Assembly (NCBI GenBank): GCA_003445795.1
Contig: DMCN01000102.1
Coordinates: 1 to 12,905 of the forward strand
DNA length: 12,905 nt
Source: Gallionellaceae bacterium
GTDB lineage: Bacteria; Pseudomonadota; Gammaproteobacteria; Burkholderiales; Gallionellaceae
Reading direction: 5' to 3'
The position numbers were made by a program, and so were the translations under genes. Positions 1 through 6,598 of this stretch are shown piece after piece. Below the pieces are notes generated by a model. It was not told where the DNA came from. It worked only from the letters and a program-made list of their open reading frames with translations, and searched no databases. Within the stretch, counting starts at the first letter, position 1, and every line of letters starts with the position of its first letter.

Positions 1-63
1 TTCCAGGGCTACCTGTTCAGCAAGCCGGTCCCGATCGGGCAATTCGAGGCGTTGTTGAAGTAA
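1..63 (+). CDS. C-terminal end of an EAL-domain protein (partial)
   Basis: Only the last 20 codons are present, reading in frame from base 1 to a TAA at 61-63. The peptide begins FQGYLFSKPVPIGQFEALL. A 'G(Y)LF(S)KP(V/L)P...FE..L' ending is characteristic of the C-terminus of EAL domains, which hydrolyse cyclic-di-GMP, usually in proteins that also carry GGDEF, PAS or response-regulator domains. The catalytic part lies outside the window, so activity cannot be judged. The family call rests on this short tail alone. Confidence 0.7.
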   Translation, partial: FQGYLFSKPVPIGQFEALLK

Positions 64-88
64 GGCTGCGCAGTTCGAAGCCGCAGCC
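64..88. terminator. Possible hairpin between convergent genes
   Basis: GGCTGCG (64-70) pairs with CGCAGCC (82-88) around an 11-base loop, starting right after the stop codon of the EAL gene and 9 bases from the end of the convergent gene. There is no good U-run on either side. It may be a weak bidirectional terminator, but the hairpin is the only evidence. Confidence 0.35.
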
Positions 89-97
89 GCCAGCCGC

Positions 98-775
98 CTA
101 TTTCTTGTTGAGCTTGTCGATCGCGTCTTTCAGGGCCTTCAGCTGGGCGGGGGTCTTCTCTGTCGCAGGGGGCGCAGTTGCCACCGGCTTCTTTTCGACT
201 GTTGCCGGCGCGGCATGGGGCTTGTCCGCGACTGTGGCTGCTGGCACGACTGCGGGTTTGGTCTCTTCTACTACCGGAGCGGTCGTCACCGCATGTGCCG
301 TTGCTGCCGTTGCTGCCGCAGCAGCTGCCGGCACCGGTGCCGAAACCGGAGCAGCATGCCCGGGCACGTTCTCAGCCGCCTTCAATTGTTCTTCCAGCGT
401 GGGCGAGACTTTTGATTTGCTTTGCAGACGGCTCACATGCCGGATGATCGCGGCCTCGCGCTCTTCCGCTTTCTTGCGTTCTTCCGCCCGCTGCGACCGC
501 TCGCGCGCGAGGGTGAATTTCAGACTCTCCAGTTCGTTCTTCGTTTCCGTCAGGCTTGCGCCCAGACTCTCGATGCGCGCGCTGGAATCATCCGCTCGCG
601 GCGGGGCGGAACGTCCGAAGACGAGCGCGGCGATGGCGAGTGCCAGTGCCAGCAGCGCGACGACCGGTGCCGTCAGCAGCGCGTAATGCGCAATCACCTT
701 CAGTCTTGCCCGCAACGAGCCGCTTTCGACGGGCTCTGCCGCGTCCTCTTCTTCCCTGTCGATTCTCCTGTCCAT
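98..775 (-). CDS. Membrane-anchored coiled-coil protein with Ala/Pro-rich tail, function unknown
   Basis: This encodes 225 residues that I do not recognise as a named family. The order is: a charged cytosolic N-terminus (1-30, many Asp/Glu/Arg), one hydrophobic transmembrane segment (about 31-53), a charged heptad-like stretch likely to form a coiled coil (about 63-118), a low-complexity Ala/Pro/Val/Thr region (about 138-208) and a short Lys-rich amphipathic helix at the end (about 208-225). There is no cleavable signal peptide, so the C-terminal part probably faces the periplasm. This layout resembles cell-envelope linker proteins, with a flexible spacer between a membrane anchor and a terminal helix, but no catalytic motif is visible. 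The ATG at 775 has only a weak G-rich ribosome site. The gene stands alone, convergent with the EAL gene and divergent from the secreted hydrolase. Confidence 0.7.
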   Translation of the reverse strand: MDRRIDREEEDAAEPVESGSLRARLKVIAHYALLTAPVVALLALALAIAALVFGRSAPPRADDSSARIESLGASLTETKNELESLKFTLARERSQRAEERKKAEEREAAIIRHVSRLQSKSKVSPTLEEQLKAAENVPGHAAPVSAPVPAAAAAATAATAHAVTTAPVVEETKPAVVPAATVADKPHAAPATVEKKPVATAPPATEKTPAQLKALKDAIDKLNKK

Positions 776-824
776 GACGCACCCCCGATCGAAACTGCAG
801 CCGGAACCTTCCTGCCGTGGTTCG

Positions 825-854
825 AGTCTAGCACCATGTCCGGCCTGCGGACAA
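825..854 (-). promoter_or_regulatory. Possible sigma-70 promoter for the coiled-coil membrane protein
   Basis: Read on the minus strand, TTGTCC (854-849) and TAGACT (830-825) are separated by 18 bases. Each matches its consensus at 4 of 6 positions, and a TGC just before the -10 gives an extended -10. Transcription would start near 818, about 43 bases before the ATG at 775. This was found by eye only. Confidence 0.35.
837..853. promoter_or_regulatory. Inverted repeat in the divergent promoter region (possible operator)
   Basis: TGTCCG (837-842) and CGGACA (848-853) form a perfect 6-bp inverted repeat with a 5-base spacer. It lies between two divergent genes and overlaps the candidate -35 boxes for both directions. 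That is a plausible site for a dimeric regulator. A chance palindrome of this size in GC-rich DNA cannot be excluded. Confidence 0.3.
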
Positions 855-875
855 AACCTTAAGCTCGTGTAAACT
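848..875 (+). promoter_or_regulatory. Weak candidate promoter for the secreted hydrolase
   Basis: CGGACA (848-853) and TAAACT (870-875) are 16 bases apart, and each matches the sigma-70 consensus at about 4 of 6 positions. Transcription would start near 882, about 34 bases before the ATG at 916. Its -35 box is one arm of the inverted repeat at 837-853. The support is thin. Confidence 0.25.
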
Positions 876-915
876 CACGGCTGCATTGAATCCATCCGGC
901 GAAGGGGATCAGGAA

Positions 916-2283
916 ATGAACATCGCGGTGCGTATCACTCTCGGCCTGCTGACCACCTTGTGGCTGCAAACCGCATGGGCCGAAGTATCCATCCCCGGCA
1001 CCAGCGAAGAATGCATCCTGGAGCCAATCTTTGAAAGCAAGGTCTGCACCGTAGAGGCGAACCGCGACGCCAAAGTCGGCGTGATCCTCATCCACGGTCT
1101 CGGCGGCTCCACCGACGACTGGAAGAACACCATCCCCGCATTGGCCAAAAATTTCCATGTGCTCGCCTTCGACCTGCCCGGCTTCGGCAAATCGGACAAG
1201 GGCAGCCAGGAGTACTCGCCCACACGCTATGCACGTCTTGCGCATTTTCTGGCCGACCATCATTTCCACGACAAGACCTATCACATCGTCGGCCATTCCA
1301 TGGGCGGCGCCATCGCGCTGCGCTTCGCCGCGCAACGACCACTGCGCTTCCAGCGCTTGGTGCTGATCGATGCAGCCGGCATCCTGCATCCGCAGGTGAT
1401 CTCGAAATTCCAGGCCGGTTCCTTCCTCGAGCGCAACAGCGGCGTGAAGCAGACGCGCGGATTCGCCGAGCGCCTGTCCGGAAAGATACTGGAACAAGTG
1501 GACAAGCTGCCGATCTCGCCAATCGACATCGCCAGCTCTGCATTGGGGAGAGAGCATGTACTACAAGGCGGCCCTGAAAAGATCGCCGCACTCGAACTGG
1601 CCGGAGAAGATTTCAGCCAGGCCGTCACCTCGGTCACCGAGCCCACCCTCATCCTGTGGGGCAGCGACGATCTGACCGTACCGTTGCGCACCGGCAAGGT
1701 ACTGGCGGCGCGCATGCCGCATGCGCGGTTACAGGTCATCGCCGATGCTGCACATGAGCCCATGAACGATCAGCCCAAGGAAGTGAACAAGCTGGTCAAC
1801 AGTCATCTGCAGGCGAGCGATGAGAAATTGAAAGAGCAATTCGAACAGCCCTCGCCGAAACCCGCCTTCGCCAGTGACCGTGTGGGCACCTGCTCGAACG
1901 ATTCCGGCATGATATTCGAAGGCGATTACCGCAGCATCGAACTGCGCGACTGCAGCGGCATCACCATCCGCAACGCGCGCATCGGCCACCTGCACGTGTA
2001 CAACTCCAGGGCGACGCTGACCGACACCGACATCATCGGCAAGGAGGAAGGCGTGTACGCGGAATACGCCGACCTCACCGTCACCAACGGCGACATCTCG
2101 GGCGACACCGCCATCAACGCGAAATACAGCCGTCTCGATATGGCCGGAGTACACCTGAAAGCAAGCAAGGATGCCGTCAAAGCCCTCGGCAGCAAGGTGG
2201 TATTCTCCATCAGCGAGATCAGCAGCCAGCACACCCATGGCGCGATACATGCCTACCAGCAGATGGATGACGGGGTGTTGTAA
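916..2283 (+). CDS. Secreted alpha/beta hydrolase fused to a C-terminal beta-helix-like domain
   Basis: This encodes 455 residues. An in-frame TTG at 886 would give 10 more residues, but the ATG at 916 has an AAGGGG ribosome site 8 bases upstream and starts directly with a signal peptide (1-22, cleavage after AWA), so 916 is preferred. Residues about 50-300 are an alpha/beta hydrolase: oxyanion HG (60-61), nucleophile elbow GHSMG with Ser128, acid Asp251 or Asp252 in WGSDD, and His280 in DAAHEP. After a polar linker (about 300-320) comes about 130 residues with short strand-like repeats (GDYRSIELRDCSGITIRNARIGHLHVYNS and similar), typical of right-handed parallel beta-helix folds. The substrate is unknown; an ester or lipid is likely for the first domain and polymer binding is possible for the second. 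Four Cys in the exported part (33, 44, 326, 346) could form disulfides. Confidence 0.85.
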   Translation: MNIAVRITLGLLTTLWLQTAWAEVSIPGTSEECILEPIFESKVCTVEANRDAKVGVILIHGLGGSTDDWKNTIPALAKNFHVLAFDLPGFGKSDKGSQEYSPTRYARLAHFLADHHFHDKTYHIVGHSMGGAIALRFAAQRPLRFQRLVLIDAAGILHPQVISKFQAGSFLERNSGVKQTRGFAERLSGKILEQVDKLPISPIDIASSALGREHVLQGGPEKIAALELAGEDFSQAVTSVTEPTLILWGSDDLTVPLRTGKVLAARMPHARLQVIADAAHEPMNDQPKEVNKLVNSHLQASDEKLKEQFEQPSPKPAFASDRVGTCSNDSGMIFEGDYRSIELRDCSGITIRNARIGHLHVYNSRATLTDTDIIGKEEGVYAEYADLTVTNGDISGDTAINAKYSRLDMAGVHLKASKDAVKALGSKVVFSISEISSQHTHGAIHAYQQMDDGVL

Positions 2284-2416
2284 GCGCGGCTGAAGCGGCC
2301 CGGCGCGGGAATTGTTGCGGGAGAAGTATTACAACAGACAAGCCGCCGGAAGAAGTGCAGAATCAATCGTCACCCGCGACTATTGCACTTTTACGTGAGA
2401 AACGAGCCCTGCGTCC

Positions 2417-3427
2417 ATGTCCACCCTGCCTGAACTGAGAGAGCTGGAACGCCTGCTGGAATTGGGGCGCCATCATCTGCAGTCGAGCGTCGCCTGCGAA
2501 GTCAAAGCGGGCGACCAGAATTTCCCGGTATACCAATTGACCCTGGGCAATCCCGATCCGAAACTGCCCTCGATCGGATTCTTCGGCGGCGTCCACGGCC
2601 TCGAACGCATCGGCACGCAGGTGTTGCTCTACTTCCTGCGCAGTCTGATCACGCGCCTGGAGTGGGACAACAGCCTTCATCATCTGCTGCAGGACGTGCG
2701 GCTGGTGTTCATGCCGCTGATCAACCCCGGCGGCATGTGGCAATCAACCCGTAGCAACCCGAACGGCGTCGACCTGATGCGCAACGCGCCCGTCGATGCC
2801 ACCGGCAAAGTCCCCTTCCTGCTCGGCGGCCACCGCATCAGCCCGCTGCTGCCCTGGTATCGCGGCCCGGCGGATGCCGGGATGGAAACAGAGAATCTGG
2901 CACTGTGCCGTGTCGTCAGCGAGGAATTGCTGACGCGGCAGTTCAGCATCGCGGTGGACTGCCATTCCGGCTTCGGTTCGCGCGACCGCATCTGGTTCCC
3001 CCACGCCCACAGCGGCCACCCCATAGCCCATCTCGCCGACATCCTCACGCTGGAAGAACTGTTCCACCAGACCTTGCCCAACAACCGCTATCTGTTCGAG
3101 CCGCAAAGCAAGCACTACCGCACCCATGGCGACGTATGGGACTACCTCTATCTGCAGTCGCAGCGCGACAAGAGCAAGACCTTCCTGCCGTTGACGCTGG
3201 AGATGGGTTCCTGGATGTGGGTGAGAAAGAATCCGCGTCAGCTGTTCTCGCGCCACGGCATGTTCAATCCCGAAGTTGAGCATCGCCTGCACCGCGTCCT
3301 GCGCAGGCATGCGGTGTGGCTGGATTTCCTGATGCGCGCCGCCAGCGGTCACGACAAATGGCTGGCGACCGGCCCCACCCGTCTGCGTCTGCAGGAACGC
3401 GCCGTCGCGCGCTGGTATCGGCCATGA
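2417..3427 (+). CDS. M14-type zinc carboxypeptidase (putative)
   Basis: This encodes 336 residues with no signal peptide or membrane segment, so it is probably cytosolic. The zinc-carboxypeptidase signature is intact: HxxE ligands His60 and Glu63 (GGVHGLE), a substrate-binding segment NPNGVDLMRN (115-123) matching the NxxGVDLNRN region of the family, third zinc ligand His183 in DCHSG, and a catalytic Glu262 in LTLEMGS. The chemistry is probably removal of a C-terminal amino acid from a peptide, or an amidohydrolase reaction on a related substrate as in succinylglutamate desuccinylase-like M14 enzymes; the sequence does not decide between them. The ATG at 2417 is the only start after an in-frame TGA at 2396-2398, and its ribosome site is poor. 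The stop overlaps the start of the next hydrolase by 4 bases (ATGA), so the two are translationally coupled and probably act in one process. Confidence 0.85.
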   Translation: MSTLPELRELERLLELGRHHLQSSVACEVKAGDQNFPVYQLTLGNPDPKLPSIGFFGGVHGLERIGTQVLLYFLRSLITRLEWDNSLHHLLQDVRLVFMPLINPGGMWQSTRSNPNGVDLMRNAPVDATGKVPFLLGGHRISPLLPWYRGPADAGMETENLALCRVVSEELLTRQFSIAVDCHSGFGSRDRIWFPHAHSGHPIAHLADILTLEELFHQTLPNNRYLFEPQSKHYRTHGDVWDYLYLQSQRDKSKTFLPLTLEMGSWMWVRKNPRQLFSRHGMFNPEVEHRLHRVLRRHAVWLDFLMRAASGHDKWLATGPTRLRLQERAVARWYRP

Positions 3428-4179
3428 GCACTTGGGTACTGCTGCGCGGCCTGATGCGCGAAGCGCGCCACTGGGGCGACTTTCCCGCGCAGTTCCAAAA
3501 GATCACCGGAGCACAAAAGGTGGTGACGCTGGATTTCCCCGGCAACGGCAGTCTGCATGCACAAGCCAGTCCGACCAGCGTGGCGGGAATGGCGGAATCC
3601 TGCCGGTCACAGCTCGAACGACTGGGCCATCGACCGCCGTATAACGTGCTGGCACTTTCGCTGGGCGCGATGGTGGCGGTGAGCTGGAGCGAACGGCATC
3701 CGCAGGAACTCGGACGCATGGTGCTGATCAATACCAGCCTGGCACCGTACAACCCGTTCTACCAGCGCATGCGCCCGCGCAACTATCCCGGCCTGCTGCG
3801 TTTTCTCGTTTTCAACTCCATCCCGGCACGGGAAAGATCGGTGCTGCACATCACCAGTAACAAGCAATGCACCGTGCAACAGCGGACTGCATTGCTGGAA
3901 CAGTGGGAATCATATGCCGGTGAATGCCCGGTCAGCCGCACCAACATCCTGCGCCAGCTGAGCGCCGCAGCCACATTTCGCGCCGCACCAGTTCCGCCCC
4001 CCGTCCCGGTATTGCTACTGTCCGGAAAACAAGACCATCTGGTCAATGTGAAATGCTCGCTCACGCTGGCACAACGCTGGCGCTGCGAGATCAGGTTGCA
4101 TCCGACTGCAGGCCACGACATCCCGCTGGACGATGGCGAGTGGGTGGCGAAGCAGGTCAAGGATTGGTTGGTCGCCTAA
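3424..4179 (+). CDS. Alpha/beta hydrolase, coupled to the M14 peptidase
   Basis: This encodes 251 residues. The frame is open from 3316, but the ATG at 3424 overlaps the TGA of the peptidase gene (ATGA) and begins at the first beta strand (STWVLLRGL), so it is the natural start. The visible triad is Ser79 in LALSLGA, Asp204 in SGKQDH and His231 in TAGHD. Two positions are off the classic pattern: the elbow reads A-x-S-x-G rather than G-x-S-x-G, and the oxyanion motif is RG (8-9) rather than HG. The triad still appears complete, so an active esterase, lipase or thioesterase-like enzyme is likely, with unknown substrate. No signal peptide is seen. It ends 19 bases from the convergent methyltransferase gene. 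Confidence 0.82.
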   Translation: MSTWVLLRGLMREARHWGDFPAQFQKITGAQKVVTLDFPGNGSLHAQASPTSVAGMAESCRSQLERLGHRPPYNVLALSLGAMVAVSWSERHPQELGRMVLINTSLAPYNPFYQRMRPRNYPGLLRFLVFNSIPARERSVLHITSNKQCTVQQRTALLEQWESYAGECPVSRTNILRQLSAAATFRAAPVPPPVPVLLLSGKQDHLVNVKCSLTLAQRWRCEIRLHPTAGHDIPLDDGEWVAKQVKDWLVA

Positions 4180-4198
4180 GCCGCGCGCCCATCCTCGC

Positions 4199-4894
4199 TC
4201 AGTTCCTCCCCGACAACCGATACACTTTATATTCAACCCGCCGCAAGGATCGCTCGGGCGATTCCGGATCAACTTCGAACACGCTCTCGACATAAGCCAG
4301 GTCGATCTCGAACCCGGCCGAGTACAGGGCCGCGATTTCCTCATCCACACCGACAGCCTGCTTCAGGGTCGCGCCGTCTGCGGCATCTTCGATGGTCAGC
4401 AGAAAGACTCTGGCCGACTTGGGCAGCAGACGCATCAATTGCGCGACATATTGATCGCGGATGTTCTCCGGCAAGGCGGTCAGCGCGGCACGGTCGTAGA
4501 CCGTATCGAACTCGCCGATGTCCGCCGCGGTCAGCGCGAAGTAATCCCCGCACAGCACGCTGAGTTTGCCGCAGCTCCACACAGTGAACGGCCCCTGCTG
4601 CCGCAGGACCGGGATCAGGCCGTTCTCACGGAAGAAATCTTCCACCGCGAGCGGACTCAACTCGACACCGACGACCTCATGGCCCTGCTGCGCGAGCCAG
4701 ATCATGTCCAGGCTCTTGCCGCAGAGCGGGACGAACACGCGGCTGCCGAGTTCCAGCGCCAGACTGGGCCAGAACCTGTCCAGCAGCGGATTGACTGTGA
4801 TCTGGTGGAAATCGGTGCGCTGCTCGCGCCAGCACTGCAGCCAGAGATGATTGTCGCGATCGTTGCGAACCGGCGCGCCGACATCGACAGTCAC
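4199..4894 (-). CDS. tpm: Thiopurine S-methyltransferase family protein
   Basis: This encodes 231 residues. It is a class I SAM-dependent methyltransferase of the TPMT family, soluble, which in bacteria methylates thiols and oxidised selenium or tellurium species. Family marks are FHQ near residue 29-31, VFVPLCGKSLDMIWLAQQGH (53-72, SAM-binding loop), GVELS (76-80), LCGDYF (114-119) and YDRAALTALP (133-142). The usual GPPF-type segment after the sixth strand is replaced by GATLKQAVGV (174-183), which may change the substrate lid. The only start in the frame is GTG at 4894, since an in-frame stop lies about 30 bases upstream; its ribosome site is weak. It lies 67 bases downstream of nifM on the same strand, but a likely terminator separates them, so it is probably not part of the nif operon. 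Confidence 0.88.
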   Translation of the reverse strand: MTVDVGAPVRNDRDNHLWLQCWREQRTDFHQITVNPLLDRFWPSLALELGSRVFVPLCGKSLDMIWLAQQGHEVVGVELSPLAVEDFFRENGLIPVLRQQGPFTVWSCGKLSVLCGDYFALTAADIGEFDTVYDRAALTALPENIRDQYVAQLMRLLPKSARVFLLTIEDAADGATLKQAVGVDEEIAALYSAGFEIDLAYVESVFEVDPESPERSLRRVEYKVYRLSGRN

Positions 4895-4926
4895 TTGCCC
4901 AGCCGATGGGTCGGTATGTGAGATGA

Positions 4927-4932
4927 ATTATA
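4927..4932 (-). promoter_or_regulatory. Perfect TATAAT -10 box upstream of tpm
   Basis: On the minus strand TATAAT lies at 4932-4927, inside the U-rich tail of the nifM terminator. It would place a transcription start near 4920, about 26 bases before the GTG of tpm. No convincing -35 box is found at 16-18 bases, because that space is occupied by the GC-rich terminator stem, so it may be only part of the terminator tail. Confidence 0.3.
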
Positions 4933-4962
4933 AGAAACAGGGCGACGCCGGCGGCGCGCCCT
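4931..4962 (-). terminator. Probable intrinsic terminator after nifM
   Basis: Starting at the last base of the nifM stop codon, the minus strand folds as AGGGCG-CGCC, loop GCC, GGCG, one bulged T, CGCCCT (4962-4939). This is a 10-bp GC-rich stem followed by GTTTCTTA (4938-4931). The U-run is interrupted by one C. It is the expected end of the nif transcript. Confidence 0.55.
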
Positions 4963-5810
4963 TACTTCCCCTCCAGCAGTTGCTTCACCCATGCCTGCTG
5001 GGTCGCGCGCTTGCGCTTCTGTTCCAGCACCTTGCGGATATGCGGTTTCGCCTGGGCGAAACCGAGCACACCGGCCTCGGTGATGGCGTCGCAACGCAGC
5101 ACGTGGAAGCCGATTTCGGTTTCCAGCACTCCGCTCACTTCGCCGGCTTTCAATTCGAACAATGCCGTGTCCAGTTCGGGGAATATCTTTCCGCGCGGCA
5201 GATCGCCCAGTTTGCCGCCGTCCAGCGCGGTGGGGCATTCGGAATGTTTGAGCGCCTGCTCCTCGAAGCGTTGCGGTTCCTTCGCCAGCCTGGCGGCAAT
5301 CTCGGCGATACGCTTGTGCGCAGCATCGCGCGTGTTCTCGGCGATGCTGTCGTTGATGGTGATGAGGATGTGGCGTACCTGCCGCGTCTCGGGGCGGCGG
5401 AACTGCTCGGGGTGGTACTGGTAGTACAGATCCACATCGGTGTCGCTGACGCTCTCGGCGCGCGTGCCTACCTTCTCCAGGATGGCTTCCACTTTCATCT
5501 CGCGCTCAAGCGCGTTGGCGAAACCGGCTTCATCCAGTCCGTTCTGTGCCAGATCGGCGGCGAAATCGTCCGCGTTCGGATAGCGCCCGCGTATCTCCTG
5601 CATGGCCGCCGCTATCGTGGATGGCGGCACCATCGCATCGCGCGCTTCCGGCGTGGCGAGTACGCGCGTCTCAAGTTGGTGTTGTTTCTGCGCCATGGTT
5701 TGCACGCGTTTCGATTCGTCCGCCTGCAGGGCGACCGGCGCCTTGCCGTAGAGCTTCTGCGCGGCCTTGAGTGCGAGGTAGGCGACGCTGCTGTCGATCA
5801 CTTCAGGCAT
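4962..5810 (-). CDS. nifM: NifM, parvulin-type peptidyl-prolyl isomerase for nitrogenase Fe protein
   Basis: This encodes 282 residues. NifM helps fold and activate NifH, the nitrogenase iron protein, through a parvulin-like PPIase domain. The N-terminal half (1-138) is helical with no catalytic motif. The rotamase domain runs from about 141 to 243, with RQVRHILI at its first strand, HSECPTALDGGKLGD (189-203), GKIFPELDTALFEL (207-220) and ETEIGFHVLRCD (230-241), all typical of parvulins. The frame is open nine codons further (to 5837), but the ATG at 5810 has GAAGG about 5 bases upstream and starts in the conserved region. It overlaps the nifZ stop by 8 bases (ATGCCTGA), so translation is coupled. 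No signal peptide is present, so it is cytosolic, unlike the related exported PrsA/SurA folding factors. Confidence 0.92.
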   Translation of the reverse strand: MPEVIDSSVAYLALKAAQKLYGKAPVALQADESKRVQTMAQKQHQLETRVLATPEARDAMVPPSTIAAAMQEIRGRYPNADDFAADLAQNGLDEAGFANALEREMKVEAILEKVGTRAESVSDTDVDLYYQYHPEQFRRPETRQVRHILITINDSIAENTRDAAHKRIAEIAARLAKEPQRFEEQALKHSECPTALDGGKLGDLPRGKIFPELDTALFELKAGEVSGVLETEIGFHVLRCDAITEAGVLGFAQAKPHIRKVLEQKRKRATQQAWVKQLLEGK

Positions 5811-6270
5811 GGACCTTCTCCCCGTCGTTGTAGACATGCACCGCCTCCAGCGAGGCCTCCGGCACTTGCAGCACCTGGTCGTGGAAGATCACGTGATACA
5901 ACACGCCCACATTCTCGTCGCGGAACACTTTCAGTATCTCGCCTTCCATGCCCGGGGTGACACGCACTTCGCCGCGCACCGCCAGCGTGATCTTGCTGCG
6001 CACCTTCTCGCGACTCTCGAACTTGCTGGGTATCCACGGTTCGTCTATTCCGATGAGTTCTTCCTCGCGGAAGCCGACGATCTTGTTCTGGTCGAGGAAG
6101 TTGACGGTGTAGATCAGCTGGTCCTGCAAAAAGGTGCCTACGTTGGTGACGAAACCGGTACTGCCGCGACGGATCAGCAGCGTGCCGGTAGGCACACCCG
6201 GATAGGTGCCGTCATTGCGCACGTTGCGAATGATGCGGACTTCGTCGCCGAATTCGTATTTAGGCAGCAT
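5803..6270 (-). CDS. nifZ: NifZ, MoFe-protein maturation factor
   Basis: This encodes 155 residues. NifZ takes part in forming the second P-cluster of the nitrogenase MoFe protein. The N-terminal domain (about 5-77) contains the family pattern FGDEVRIIRNVRNDGTYPG followed by G-x-L-L-I-R-R-G-x-x-G-x-V and YTVNFL. A second, more diverged copy seems to follow (about 88-146: REKVRSKITLAV..GEVRVTPGMEGEI, then YHVIFHDQVLQVP), in line with the tandem SH3-like folds inferred for longer NifZ proteins. The ATG at 6270 has AGGAA just upstream. The gene overlaps nifW by 11 bases on one side and nifM by 8 on the other, the tightest part of the operon. Confidence 0.93.
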   Translation of the reverse strand: MLPKYEFGDEVRIIRNVRNDGTYPGVPTGTLLIRRGSTGFVTNVGTFLQDQLIYTVNFLDQNKIVGFREEELIGIDEPWIPSKFESREKVRSKITLAVRGEVRVTPGMEGEILKVFRDENVGVLYHVIFHDQVLQVPEASLEAVHVYNDGEKVHA

Positions 6271-6598
6271 CTTTCCTGGTCACCGTGATGGAACTGAGCG
6301 GCACGAACTTCACCTGCGGCTCGTGCATGTGGAACACCTTGAACACTTTTTCGGTCAGCGCGTCGGACTTCACGAAATCCTGGTACGCCTGCGTCAGCAG
6401 CGTGGTGTAAACCAGGCGGCGTGCGGACTCTTCTTCCGATAACGTCGTCTTGCCAAGATAGTTATGGAAGCGCTGCAGGATATGCAGACGGTTCACCTGT
6501 ACCACCGAAGCGTCGTATTCGATGCCGAAGTAGTTCAAAAAATCCTCGGCGGAGACCAACTCCTCCATCGCTTCGTCCAAAGTCAGTTCGTCCATCAT
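6260..6598 (-). CDS. nifW: NifW, nitrogenase-stabilising/protective protein
   Basis: This encodes 112 residues, the usual size for NifW. NifW binds the MoFe protein and is thought to act in its maturation or protection from oxygen. The conserved block LVSAEDFLNYFGIEYD (14-29), followed by VVQVNRLHILQRFHNYL, identifies the family. The C-terminal part (HEPQVKFVPLSSI) is also typical. Two adjacent ATGs occur (6598 and 6595). AAGGAG is only 3 bases from the first and 6 from the second, so translation may start at 6595. The first ATG overlaps the stop of the upstream TPR-like gene as ATGA. No catalytic residues are expected. Confidence 0.93.
   Translation of the reverse strand: MMDELTLDEAMEELVSAEDFLNYFGIEYDASVVQVNRLHILQRFHNYLGKTTLSEEESARRLVYTTLLTQAYQDFVKSDALTEKVFKVFHMHEPQVKFVPLSSITVTRKDAA

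Noticed and set aside
886..915. Upstream TTG start for the secreted hydrolase
   Set aside because: Starting there puts ten polar residues before the signal peptide. The ATG at 916 has a better ribosome site and a normal signal sequence.
2284..2416. Gap between the secreted hydrolase and the M14 peptidase searched for a promoter or terminator
   Set aside because: There is no convincing stem with a U-run and no paired -35/-10 boxes, so no site is claimed.
3316..3423. N-terminal extension of the second alpha/beta hydrolase
   Set aside because: The stretch overlaps the peptidase coding region and is Arg-rich. The ATGA junction at 3424 is the natural start and lies just before the first conserved strand.
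4851..5960. Plus-strand open frame of 369 codons opposite nifM and the end of nifZ
   Set aside because: It is a shadow frame on the complement of nifM and nifZ, which have clear family motifs, correct starts and operon overlaps.
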